From Embiotoca jacksoni (taxonomy: Eukaryota; Chordata; Actinopteri; Embiotocidae), in the NCBI GenBank assembly GCA_022577435.1, contig JAKOON010000012.1, positions 16,582,085 to 16,646,084 of the forward strand: 64,000 bases of DNA, in the 5' to 3' direction. Each line of letters begins with the position of its first letter. Positions within the stretch are counted from its first letter, which is position 1. Positions 53,272 through 63,983 of the stretch are shown here, piece after piece. Made by a program: the position numbers and the translations under genes. The notes below the pieces were generated by a model, which had not been told where the DNA came from, searched no databases, and saw only the letters and a program-made list of their open reading frames with translations.

Positions 53272-54648
53272 AAGGGAGCGAGGCAGGATTGGTGGATTTT
53301 GGAACCTCTGGCCCCAACTCCTCTCTCTCAGATACCGCAGACACCAGAGAAACAGACTCCGCCTCTCTCCATGCTTTTAAGAGGTTGAGGTGGTAGATCT
53401 GTGTAGCTCCGCCCCTGTCAGACCGCACTACCTCATAGTCGACATCCCCTACTCCTGGTGTGACCACAAAGGGCCATGGCCACTTGGCGAGGAGTTTCGA
53501 GCTGGAAGAAGGAAACAATACAAGTATTTTTTCTCCCGGTGTGAATTGCCTCATCCTGGCCCCTCTGTTCTACAGCCGCTGTTGACATTCCTGGGCCTGC
53601 AGCAAATTCTTGCGTGAGATCTGACCCAGTGTGTGGAGTTTTGCTCACAGGTCCAGGACGTATTGAATTTCATTTTTACCGGGAATCGGACCCTCCTCCC
53701 AGTTTTCCTTAAACAGCAGCTCAAGGGAGAAAATCCCGTGGAGGCCTGGGGGATCTCCCGTACTGCAAACAACAGAGGATCAAGCCATTTATCCCAGTTG
53801 CGTTCATCTTCGTGTATAAATTTACAGATCATGGACTTTAAAGTCTTATTGAGACACTCCACAAGACCGTCAATCTGTGGGTGGTACACTGGTCTGAATA
53901 GATTTAACTCCCAGTAATCCGTAAAGTTCCCTCAGTGTTTGTGACATGAACGAGGTACCCTGGTCAGTCAGAATCTCTTTCGGGATTCCGAGTCGGGAGA
54001 TGACCTGAAACAGAGCCTGCGCGACACTCTTTGCAGAAATGTTGCGCAACAGCACTGCCTCGGGATATCGCGTTGCTTAATCTGCCAGAACTAACACAAA
54101 GCGATATCCCCGTGCACTCTGGTGAAATGGCCCGATGAGGTCCGTGCCAATACGTTCAAATGGGACCTCCATTAATGGCAGAGGACGCAAAGGCACCCTT
54201 GGAATGGCCGGCTGGTTTACCAGCTGACACTCCGGGCAGGATGTGCACCAGCAGCGCACATCACCCCGGATACCCGGCCAATTATCCAGGTCATTATCCG
54301 GTCCAGAGTTTTATCATATCCCATGGGGCCAACCATAGGGTTATAGTAAGCTGCCTGGAAAATTATTTCCCGACGGCGTTTCGGCACCAACAACTGTGTG
54401 TTTTCCTGACCTGTTTGAGTGTCACGACTCACTCTATACAGCCTGTTCCTAATCAATGATGGCGCTGCGTCAGGGCGCACCAACTGACCATACATTTTTA
54501 TCACTTGGTCAAAGGCAAAGCGTAGAGCATCATCATGAGACTGCTCAAGTGGAAAATCCTCCATGGAGTGTAATTCGGGAACCGGCGGAGTCCCCTCCCT
54601 GTCTGCATTGTCGGACAACCTCGCGTGACTGCTGAGCACAGCACACAT
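53272..54648 (-). pseudogene. Integrase, broken by stop and frameshifts
   Basis: Retroviral-type integrase on the minus strand, in several frames. The zinc-binding module is around 54217-54400, with its usual His positions apparently replaced (NPMVGPMGYD), and CTSCPEC follows. The first catalytic Asp is in GTDLIGPF (about 54140). The second Asp is in LTDQGTSF (about 53964) and the catalytic Glu in DGLVECLNKTL (about 53858), so the D-35-E spacing is kept apart from a frame change between them. A C-terminal WPWPF..V segment and the IYHLNLLKAW block follow. A TAA at about 54077-54079 interrupts the core. Integrases join element cDNA to host DNA; this one cannot be made intact. Confidence 0.85.
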
Positions 54649-54654
54649 GCCTCA

Positions 54655-54870
54655 TGTCCCTGTCAGTTGTGAACGCACCCCCGCACACTGCCTCATTAAC
54701 TTCAGAAATCCCGGCCAATCTGTCCCCAAGATTAGGGGGTGCGTAAGGCGGGAGCTAACCGCAACCTTCACTTTATGCTTTTTACCCTCATATCTAATCT
54801 CTACTGACACCACAGTATAATCGTGAACTCTGGTGAATCATAGACTGCGTACAGCCAGAATCCACCATCA
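54655..54870 (-). pseudogene. Aspartic protease, frameshifted
   Basis: The catalytic DSG (54854-54862) is in the gag frame. The family's second motif, ILGTDWP, is found about 45 codons further on at 54712-54733 in a different frame, with a TGA beyond it. A frame change around 54800 therefore separates the two halves. The change could be natural programmed shifting or a lesion; lesion is more likely given the other damage. Confidence 0.65.
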
Positions 54871-55936
54871 CCCAACGTGTACCCCCCTGGATCCTTACCG
54901 GAACGCGATACGTCGCTCCTGGACCGGGTGAGGGTGCTGGAGGGCTGGCAACTCGAACTGTCTGTCCCACTTCCATTAGCGGACACTCCCTCTGGTAGTG
55001 TCTGGGCCGCCCACACCTCCAACACTCCTGCCCTGACTGTTGAGGAGCCCCCTGTAGGTCAGGAAGAGCGCCGGGGCTGGCTGGGCCCGAGGGATCGGCG
55101 AACTGGAGGGGGGTTAATGACCACGGAGCCGGCAGGGGCCGAGCCATACTCTGCTGCTGGATCCTCCTCCACGGCACAGGAATTGGTCGGGCTGAAGCTG
55201 GCGGCCGACCGCCATCCCCCTGCCCGCTGGGATGGACCGCGAGGTGGTCTTCTGCCAGGGTGATGGCAGCCTCCGGCGTCGCAGGACGGTAGCAGCGGAC
55301 CCATGCCGACGTCCTGGCTGGCAGACCCTCCATAAACTGTTCAATCACCACCTTCTCGACCACCGCCTGTGCTCCTCCTGCGCTCCCCGGCTGCAGCCAT
55401 CTGGTCACCGCGTCCTTCAGGCGCTGAGCGTACGCGAAGGGCTGGTCCCCGGGCCCCATCCTAGCCTCCCGAAAGTTCTTCCTATGGTCCTCGGGGGACA
55501 GGCCCAGCCGGTCCACGATGGCCCTTTTGATGTCCGTGTAGACGTGTCTGGCCCCGGGTGGTAGCCCCAGGGCCGCTGTCTGCGCCTTCCCCGTCAGGAG
55601 CGGCAAGAGCCGTACCACCCACTCCGCCGGCGGCAGCCAGCCACACGCCCCCGCCATCACCTCGAACATTTCTAGGAAGGACTGGACCTCGTCTGCAGGA
55701 GTCATCTTGTGCATGACCAGCCCTGTAAAAGACGGTGGCCCCAGCGCCGGTGGAGCTGCAGCTGGCCGGGTCGCGAGCTGCTCCAGTGCGCGGGCTTGCT
55801 GCTCCGCCTGGGCCTGAAGCGCCCCTCCTAGCTGCCGGTTCGCCTCGGCCTGCTCGTGCTGCATAGCCGCGATCCCCCCCAACATTTGCCCCAGTGCGAT
55901 GACTGGCTGTGTTGGCAATTTTGTTGTGTTGCCCAT
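54794..55936 (-). CDS. gag: gag with SCAN-like capsid domain, CCHC knuckle and start of protease
   Basis: Open minus-strand frame from ATG at 55934-55936 (MGNTTKLPTQP); the codons upstream of it overlap the PBS, so I took this start. Domains from the ATG: Ala/Gln/Glu-rich likely coiled coil at about 20-58; capsid core at about 70-150 (FLEMFEVMAG, LLPLLTGKAQ); SCAN-like helix bundle at about 152-234 (WLQPG.., VVIEQFMEGLP, WVRCYRPATPEAA); CCHC zinc knuckle C-X2-C-X4-H-X4-C at 305-318; aspartic protease start with DSG at about 359-361. The frame stops at 54794 inside the protease; the later protease block (ILGTDWP, 54712-54733) lies in another frame. Gag would form the cytoplasmic particle and bind element RNA. 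Confidence 0.88.
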   Translation of the reverse strand: MGNTTKLPTQPVIALGQMLGGIAAMQHEQAEANRQLGGALQAQAEQQARALEQLATRPAAAPPALGPPSFTGLVMHKMTPADEVQSFLEMFEVMAGACGWLPPAEWVVRLLPLLTGKAQTAALGLPPGARHVYTDIKRAIVDRLGLSPEDHRKNFREARMGPGDQPFAYAQRLKDAVTRWLQPGSAGGAQAVVEKVVIEQFMEGLPARTSAWVRCYRPATPEAAITLAEDHLAVHPSGQGDGGRPPASARPIPVPWRRIQQQSMARPLPAPWSLTPLQFADPSGPASPGALPDLQGAPQQSGQECWRCGRPRHYQRECPLMEVGQTVRVASPPAPSPGPGATYRVPVRIQGGTRWVMVDSGCTQSMIHQSSRLYCGVSRD

Positions 55937-55947
55937 CTGATTCCATA

Positions 55948-55965
55948 GCCCCACGTTGGGCGCCA
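55948..55965 (-). promoter_or_regulatory. Primer binding site matching tRNA-Lys(1,2)
   Basis: The minus strand reads TGGCGCCCAACGTGGGGC, one base after the 5' LTR end. This 18-mer is the known tRNA-Lys(1,2) type PBS used by several retroelements. It fixes the direction of the element and the boundary of the 5' LTR. Confidence 0.88.
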
Positions 55966-55966
55966 G

Positions 55967-56297
55967 TGTAACACGATCGTGCTACCGTGTGGGTTCCCTC
56001 AGACACAGACTACACGTCAGCCACAGAGCTCAGTTCAATCGATTTATTTTTGTACGGCAGATCCACCTGCCACTGTCCCTGCGCTCTCCTGCCGTGCCTG
56101 AAAGCGCCGGTCCAGTCTCTTTGCTTCCACCTCTGAGGAGTCCCTGGGTCCCGCCTCCTCGGTATCTCCCTGCTCACTTTTTAAGGGAGAGACAATCCGT
56201 CATAATTTGGCTCAGCTGGGTTTATTACCCCTTTCCCAGCACCGTTCCCTGAACCACTCCCCCACTCTATCCCCCCCTGCAGCTGAGCTAAACCACA
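55967..56297 (-). repeat. 5' LTR of the main copy, shared with the truncated upstream copy
   Basis: 331 bases, TG...CA on the minus strand, 5 differences from 52601-52931. It is followed at 55948-55965 by the PBS, so it serves as 5' LTR for the copy at lower coordinates. It is preceded by a polypurine tract at 56298-56319, so it also serves as 3' LTR of the partial copy at higher coordinates. Confidence 0.92.
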
Positions 56298-56830
56298 CCC
56301 CGCCACCACATACCCCCACCGCTCGACTTAGGCTGGGGAGCCATCCAGTCTAACACCCCCCTGAGAGCGAGAGAGGAAGTCGGCCACGGTCATCTGCGCC
56401 CCCGGCCTATGGACCACTTTGAAGTTAACACTGGCACTGCTCCGTCCACTGGACCGGATCTGAGGCACCTTTCCGGGTCAGGTTGGTCAAAGGGCTGGTC
56501 AGATCCGCAAGGCCCGGGATGAACCGCTTGTAATAACCTGCCAGCCCCAAAAAATGCCTCAGGAGGGAGAACACATCAGCAAACTGCTTCTGCAACTGGG
56601 CAATGTCTGCTCTGGGTCCCGGAGAGATGGGCGTCAAAAGGGAGCGAGGCAGGATTGGTGGATTTTGGAACCTCTGGCCCCAACTCCTCTCTCTCAGATA
56701 CCGCAGACACCAGAGAAACAGACTCCGCCTCTCTCCATGCTTTTAAGAGGTTGAGGTGGTAGATCTGTGTAGCTCCGCCCCTGTCAGACCGCACTACCTC
56801 ATAGTCGACATCCCCTACTCGTCGTGTGAC
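56298..56830 (-). pseudogene. Truncated second copy of the retroelement internal region
   Basis: Duplicate of 52932-53464 with three base differences seen. It contains the integrase C-terminal tail (IYHLNLLKAW), the same deleted RT remnant, the RNase H tail and the polypurine tract. Similarity stops at about 56830, just after CATCCCCTACTC, where unrelated sequence begins. Confidence 0.9.
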
Positions 56831-59571
56831 TACAACAGCGATTCTGCCACATTCTCATTTGGGACATCAGCTACATCAAAACAAGTGTACCAACTTTCTC
56901 CTGCCCACCAAGTTCTGCCTGCCCGTTCTGTGAGAATTACATTCATCTCGCAGGACTGCTCACAGGTGCAGGAAAAACTACTAGACAAATACAATATAGT
57001 CTTCTTTGTTATATTCATCAATGATGATGAATCACAATCCTATTTTCAAAAATGAAAGCAACAATCATTTCTATTGAAAAAAAAAAATGAGAGAATCGTG
57101 ATCTTAATTCTAAGCAAAGAAATGCTAATTTTATGCAGAATCAAGCAGCCAAAAATGATGTTCATATTTGTGAGTGAATGAAAACAGTAAATCTATGGAA
57201 TGAACAGCAAAACAATGAGCTGAAACTCTATAAATCTGTAAAGTGAAGCTGCAGATTCAGTTGATCTTAGGAATTAGAATAACATTTTAAAATGCCATCA
57301 CTATTTATCGAGATGCATGTCTGAAAGAGGCGACTGGGAGACGAGGTGAAGAAGTTATACAAAATAAAATAGGAATAAAACACGCAATAAAGCAACACAA
57401 TTCCACAGGCCACTTAACACAGAAAAAAAAAAAAATCAAAGAAACAAAGTGGAGGCTCAGTGGAAAATGTACTGTCATTTGGTATCATTTTCTGAATCTT
57501 GTCTGGCCAATTCTTTTTTTTTTTTTTTTGGATACAAGGCCAATGGAAACAAGTGCTACTCTGGACTCCCAGAGATCCCATATTGCTACGCTTTTCGAAA
57601 TAAAACAGGCTGAAACTGCAGACCAACCAACCTATCATCTTCATATAATGTTTCACATTCTCTTTATCAAGTGCATTTACAGTAAGCCTGAGTGACTCAT
57701 CATTTTCATTAAGAGCATTCCCAGCACACGTCACAGCACTCCTCCCCTCACTCTCACCCTTTCACCCTACACACATTCATGTTCAGTGCAATACGCCAAC
57801 AGCCCTCAAGCCACACAAATGCTTCTTATTTTCACTGCAACCTCTCTGTCTCTTTTATGAGACTTTTGCCAGAGCAGTACGGCTCTTTGGGTTTAGGAAA
57901 GAAAAGGCCCGACAGCTGCCAAAAGCGATTGGTGGTTGAGAAACAATGGCACGCCCTGTGTGATTCTCATTGCTCCTCGAACCCCAGACGTCCTCCTAGC
58001 TGTAATCCACTGTTCCTTTTATTTCTCAGATCATAGTTGCCTCCTCCAATTGGTTGTGTCAGCTTTGGCCCAGGAACACTGAGACGACCTGACCAACATG
58101 GTGGAGCCTCTTGCCAAAAGGACAGAGAAGAAAGGAAGGGGGAATGAGAGAAATGCTTTAATTGCAGCAAGAATCTAGACAGTTTGGGAAAATTTGTTTG
58201 AGAAATGTGGGGGTAATAAAAGAGACGCAAGGCGAAAAGTGGCAGTGTGATCCAGCGGATTTGAATTTGCTGCACTTCCACTTGCGACTTGTGTGGCACA
58301 TGCTCTTGGTTGGGCCCGGGCCACGCTGGGACAACGGCAGGGAACCGAAAGCAATTCTGAAGGGGTGGGTCACAGCGACGGGGTTGGTGGCAGTTATGTC
58401 GCTGTGGGGGAAAACCATGGGTAATTGACGTTGACAGATGTGGAAGGGGTCTACACGTCCAAGATGCAATGGGAAACAATTGAGGAACGATGACTAAGCT
58501 TGAGCCAGTTCCCAAAGACATGAAGTCAACACACCGCAGCCTGCCGATAACCGAATAGGATTTATCTCTTCTTTTATACACACAAATAAGTGAGATTACT
58601 TTTTCAGTGCTTGATGTTGTTCACTAGGATTTTAGATCATGCTGATATATTTGGAATATTGTTGATCCTGGAGGAATTGTTCATACAGTAGCTATTAGTA
58701 GTTTCTATGTATACGTGCAGAAAGCTACTTCAGGCTCATTTCTTTGGGCTTAAGCCTAGAGCTGTGAAAGTGATTACCGCTGTGGTTTCTGCCTACATTA
58801 CAAACGTCTGCAGCACTTTAATTCAGTGTTCGATCCTGACAGAAAATATTTGAATAAAGCACAAAATTGTGTCATCAAATACCTACACAGTCATTCACTT
58901 TGGAGAGATTTGGAGCAAAGACACATTTAGGCCCATTTGAGTGAGTTTATTGGAGGGGACGCGTGGGGAGAACAAGATTAATGGCTTTAACTTTATCTTG
59001 GCAAATCAAATTCCAATAAAGCTCAAAGAAAAATTAAAAACTGGCCAGTGCGAGCACTAAACTGTGACTTGATTGATGTGTGAGGGTAAAAGTAGTTCCA
59101 AAAGTATGCAGGTGATTCTTTTACTGCCCAGATATCCAATTCAAACTAGGGGGTTTTATTAGCAGCCGACTGTTGATACAGAGACGCTCGTTTCCTAAAT
59201 GAAGTGCTGCTCACCTGAAGGTACATGTCAGGAAGAAAGATTTACAATCTCCTGGTTGAACATTTCACTGTTCAACCAGTGGACATTCAACCAGAACTCC
59301 TTATTCTTTGTTTAAAACTGATAATTTGAGTAAAACTCCTCCATCAAGCTGCACTAAGGGTCATATGTAAAACCACTTTTTTGGCTACATATTATAATGC
59401 ATTGAACAGATACAATACATTGTTACTCGAGATTAAATCGGCTATATATACTAAATACATTTGGGTAAAATGAAAAAAATATCTTATTGTAGATTCTGCG
59501 GCCGGGCATTTTGAAGCAAATATACTATTTGATAATCGCTATTGGAACTATTCGACTATTATTCCACTATT

Positions 59572-59581
<10 letters not shown>
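56831..59581. other. Intergenic, no gene recognised
   Basis: AT-rich flank of the retroelement. The 204-codon minus-strand open frame at 57967-58581 shows no family resemblance and is probably chance in a GC-richer patch. A short perfect hairpin lies at 59252-59279. Confidence 0.55.
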
Positions 59582-59644
<63 letters not shown>

Positions 59645-59645
59645 A
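59582..59645. repeat. (CA)n microsatellite
   Basis: Dinucleotide repeat of about 29 CA units, with one AT interruption near its right end. Confidence 0.97.
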
Positions 59646-61025
59646 GAAGTAGAGACTCACTTGTGCCATAAACTGTGGCTCAAAAAATGACATCCAACTT
59701 CCAAAATCCTGATCTTGGATAAAGTTGGAGAAGCATGTTTTTAGCCTCATCATTGAGGGGAGGGCCGTTGTTTATGCTGCATGTCGAACATCTAACTTAC
59801 TTCGTTTGACCATTGATTATTGTTCTGTGGTTGTACCATCTGTTTGGTGCCTCAATCTCTAATAACTGTGCACAGCTGTGGTAGATTTATACGCCAGCTT
59901 TACCTGCAGAGTTTGCGCTACACCTTAACACAGAACTTTTTGACGGTTGTAGTTGTCTTTACATGTCTCTTCTGTTCGCACCACAGCATCTAATCTCACA
60001 GTGTCACAGAGTTTTAGCTAGCAAAGCTCCGGAGTCTGGTATCAATGTGTTCTTCTTCTTGCGTTTTTTAATGGCGGTTGGCAGACAGCTTTTAGAAGCA
60101 TTGTCACCACCTTCTGATGTGAGTAACGCGTTACAACCTGGCATTGGTAAAAATTTGGGAAATAATGAAGGACGATAGTTGCAAATAGGCCACTATTCGA
60201 TACGATCATGACCCACGCCTACAGGATTCATGGACTGAAGGTGGTTAGTTGCAAACATTTCTAAATAGCATTTTTCTTCCTTGCAAAGTTCACACAGTTC
60301 AATCTTTTGTTTGGTGTTTAATATGAAGCTTAGGGAGACTTCAGCAGGGTGAATGTAAGGATACCAATGTTGGATTGGGGCTACCAATGAGTCCAACCAA
60401 AAAATACTTTGTTCCAGGGAGTAACGATTTGCACATTTTGATATAGGCCTCTCTGGGTAAATAAATCATTTCATGTCATTGTGTAATCTGTAACTTTGAG
60501 GGCAATTCTCCAGCGGAGGAGCTCTGACATTTCATAAGGAGCTCCTCTCACTATCTTTATTGCTCACTGTGACTGTCTCATTTTCTCCCAGCTCCCCATT
60601 TCATTCCTGCTGTCCTCCTTGCTTCAATGCTGTCTTATATCCAACGTTTGCATTACAGAGCATCACACAATGGGTTGAGTCCGAGCTATCTCTCATGCCC
60701 CTCCTTTAATGCAGGATGCCCTGCTGGCTTTGGGGTTCAGGAAAAGGGCAATTTAGAGGCACTGAAAGTCGAGGCTGAGGGCAGGCCAGAGGAAGGCTGA
60801 TGGATGTAAACCCTTATGGCTTAAGGGCCCCTTTAGACCTGGGTCAAAGAGGGCTGACTGAAAACCAGACTAGATAAATACAGATGACTGAGCAGGAAAA
60901 CACAATTGTAACATCTTTAACCCCGCTGACACCTTGAACCATTTTGTAAACTTAATCAGTTTGTAGTCATGTAGTAGTAGGCAAAATATAGATAAAGACA
61001 ATGGCACAAGCACGTATGGATACCC

Positions 61026-61030
<5 letters not shown>
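59646..61030. other. Intergenic, nothing recognised
   Basis: No long open frame, mobile element boundary or RNA gene seen. Confidence 0.5.

Positions 61031-61105
<75 letters not shown>
61031..61105. repeat. (CA)n microsatellite
   Basis: Perfect repeat of about 37 CA units. Confidence 0.98.
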
Positions 61106-61107
<2 letters not shown>

Positions 61108-61563
61108 GTCAACTTTTCTCGGAAAACGTGATAATGTTTTAATGACTATAAGTTAAATGTGTGCTCTGATGCCCATTTTTCGCTTTATATCTGTAGCTGT
61201 ACTTGAGGATAGTATCCATTAACACCAGTGTGGGAGCATGGGGCAGGGCCAGGGGGGGTGTGAGGAGCTGATGTGGTGGCCTGTGGTCAGGTGCCAGTCA
61301 GGCCATCATCGGGAGAAGGCCATCCCCGCGAGAGAAGATATCACCATAGCCTGTTTGGCTGACAGCTTCAGGGCCCTTATTGAAAAATCAATGTCCATTT
61401 GTGCGTCCAGCTCACCTGGCCGTCTGCCAGCTCGGCTGAAGTCACCTAATGAAGCCTGATCCCGTTACCTGATTCCTGATTCACTGAGTCAAAGTGACTT
61501 TGCAGCTGAAGTCATCCACCCGTCATGGACCTTGGGGGCGAGTTCAACATGAACCATGCAGCA

Positions 61564-61601
<38 letters not shown>

Positions 61602-63983
61602 CAGTTTGCATTCTTCTGCTGTTTTGGTTTAGTGCAGCATCGTGACTTGTAGATCTACGGGGCACATTGATCTCTTGCCATCATGGTGAAAATTGTTGCT
61701 TTGCTTCATGGTTGTAGATTAAATATGTATGTTATTGTTTGTTTGTTTTTAGGAAATTTAAATCAGATTTACCTCACATTGACTGTTCAGACATAAAATA
61801 AATTCAGAATTTTCAGTTTCACATGAATAAAGTGATGTTTCAGACATCCACTGCTATGCTGCGTTAATGTCATTTTGAATTGACCATAATTACCAGTCTA
61901 CGACTTGCAACAAGCGTACATGTCAGCATGCAAGTTGTAATCATGACCAGGAAAGCTCGGTTTTTTCTGAAAGTGCCAAAATGTCTGACTTAATAATACA
62001 GTAACAATGAAGAAGGGCTTGAAAAACAAATCTGCATACATCAACCAAAGTCATTTGTAGTAATTAAAACACACATTTAATGAACACTATATTGTCAATA
62101 TGTAGTATTTCACACTGTTTCACACTGCAGGGACCCTGCAGTCATACAACAATCCTGAGTTGTCCAATGATGAAAATGTTAATGGTAATTTTTCCTCATT
62201 TTCAAATCCAACCCATATGAAATGCGGTTTAATATTCAAATTCATCTCCTTCCTGCTTGTTTATTGGCCAGGAGTCCTAGCGAGTCAGAGCTCACCCATT
62301 GGCTACCCTTTAACTAAGCAAACATTGTGACCAATTAACGACCTGGGGGCAAGCACGGGGTCAGCATTATGAGAAGGTGTTTAATTCACCAATATTTCAT
62401 CAAGCTTGCAAATGTTAGGGGAGTATTGGTAAATATATATATTTTTTTGTAGTTTGAGGGAGAGAGGTTGGATATAAAATACATTTTAAACTGTTCTTTT
62501 CACGTTGATTAAATTGCAGTGAGGAAGTACATTGTTGTAATCACTGTGCTGTTTTCGCATTCGGAAAACTTGGGTAACCCCTGTGTCCAATAGCGTACCG
62601 TAAATGACTCACACCAGGATGGATTGCTGAAAGCAAAATGCAGCCTGTATCCTAGACTATACACTGTACAGGAGATTGTAACTGTGGTCATCTTTTCGAG
62701 CTTTGTGGATAAACCACTGTAATATCACAGCTGAGACTGAGGCTTTTCTTCCAGTCAATCCACTCACAGTTTACCATTAGATGGATAGAGGGACTACACT
62801 ATGGTATTGTGTATTGTGATTCATTTTTAGTCCATGCGAGGACTGTGGTCTAATTGTGTCCGGGAAACCTTTCCCGTGTGTAAACGCTCGGCCACTCTGA
62901 CTGATCATTATGTTAAATGTCAGCTGGCTTTAAAGTTGTGGCTGAGGCAGCTGAGCAGCAAAGCCACCCTTCTTCGGTGGATTACTGCTCTCTGTGAAGT
63001 TTCATCTGTCCATGGATGAACGGCCGACAGCGGCAGCAGGCTGTAATCCTTCAGGCCACAACAGCAGTGCCTGATCCAAGGTGGAATGAAACATCCAACT
63101 GTAAAACCCCAATCAGAATTAAAACCCCAGTAACTCTAGCGGACTGGGGCAGCAAGCTGATCCGGCGGCTGGTGATTACCACGGTACATGACGCAGATAT
63201 ACAATCCCTCTCCGTCCGGCTGGGCGCTCCGCTCTTCCCTCCAGCAATGGAGGGAAAAAAAGGGGGTTTTGATGATGAAGTGTTTAGAAGAGCATTCCTG
63301 ATGTACCTTCATGAAAGGTTGAGTCATATTGGGTAGGGGGAAAGGAGGGAGGAGGAGTGAGGTCAGTGAGAGTGAGGAAGAGAGAATGATGAGGAGGAAG
63401 TTGCTGGAGTGGGAAAAGAGGAAGAGGAGGAGGAGGGGAGGAAGGCACTGCCGAGGGCATTGCTCATGATAAGAGACAACATCGTCCGGGAGGGAGAGTG
63501 CTTTGCCTTTAAAGCAGCCGATGCTCTCAAAGTTGAGCTGGCATTCATTACCAGAATGACGTAGTCTGTCTGTACACCTTGTCTGTCCCCGGTCTGACCC
63601 TGAATTCACACCGGTCCCTACTTCCTCTCACTGAAGGGGAACCAGGAGAGGAGCGATACTGAGTGGGCCTGTACAGTAGAAATTCAATAACATACATGCA
63701 ACATAAGGTTTTCTCTAAAATTCCTCTAGTTATTGGGAATACCCCGCTTTGGTGCTTCCTGCTACCCCCCAACACCATCCCTGCAGCTCCGACTCTCCTG
63801 TCCCCCCCTTCCTCTGCGCCGTGGAGCCTCGTGGAGAAGGCAGTGTGTAATGCAATTTGGTTGATTAAAAGAAAACATTAAAGCACTACCTTATTGAATT
63901 TGACGGCACGTACGGATCCGGATCTCACCGGCCAATCTGTTTTATTGGCCGGGATAAAGGGGATCACGTCATTCCCCCCCTCT
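61106..63983. other. Intergenic, no gene recognised; complex right end
   Basis: Contains the GTT repeat at 61565-61600 and then AT-rich sequence. From about 62830 there is complex, GC-richer, non-repetitive DNA with a purine-rich stretch at 63339-63445. No exon with recognisable product was found. Confidence 0.5.
61565..61600. repeat. (GTT)n microsatellite
   Basis: 12 perfect GTT units. Confidence 0.97.

Larger units (their letters stand above)
52601..56830 (-). mobile_element. Gmr1-like Ty3/gypsy LTR retroelement, internally deleted, in partial tandem array
   Basis: On the minus strand: partial 3' internal (56830-56298), LTR (56297-55967), PBS, gag-PR, IN, RT/RNase H remnant, polypurine tract, LTR (52931-52601). 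Segments 52601 to about 53464 and 55967 to about 56830 are near-identical with a constant offset of 3366 bases. Integrase precedes RT/RNase H, and the capsid has a SCAN-like C-terminal domain. Both are characteristics known for the Gmr1 group, unlike ordinary gypsy elements (RT before IN). It is defective: RT and RNase H are mostly deleted and the remaining frames are shifted or stopped. No target-site duplication can be tested because the upstream copy is truncated. Confidence 0.9.

Noticed and set aside
54877..55564. Plus-strand frames of 110-128 codons opposite gag
   Set aside because: Antisense shadows of the GC-rich gag coding region on the minus strand.
57967..58581. 204-codon minus-strand open frame
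   Set aside because: The longest open frame outside the retroelement, but its translation has no domain-like pattern. It coincides with a locally GC-rich patch that depletes stop codons.
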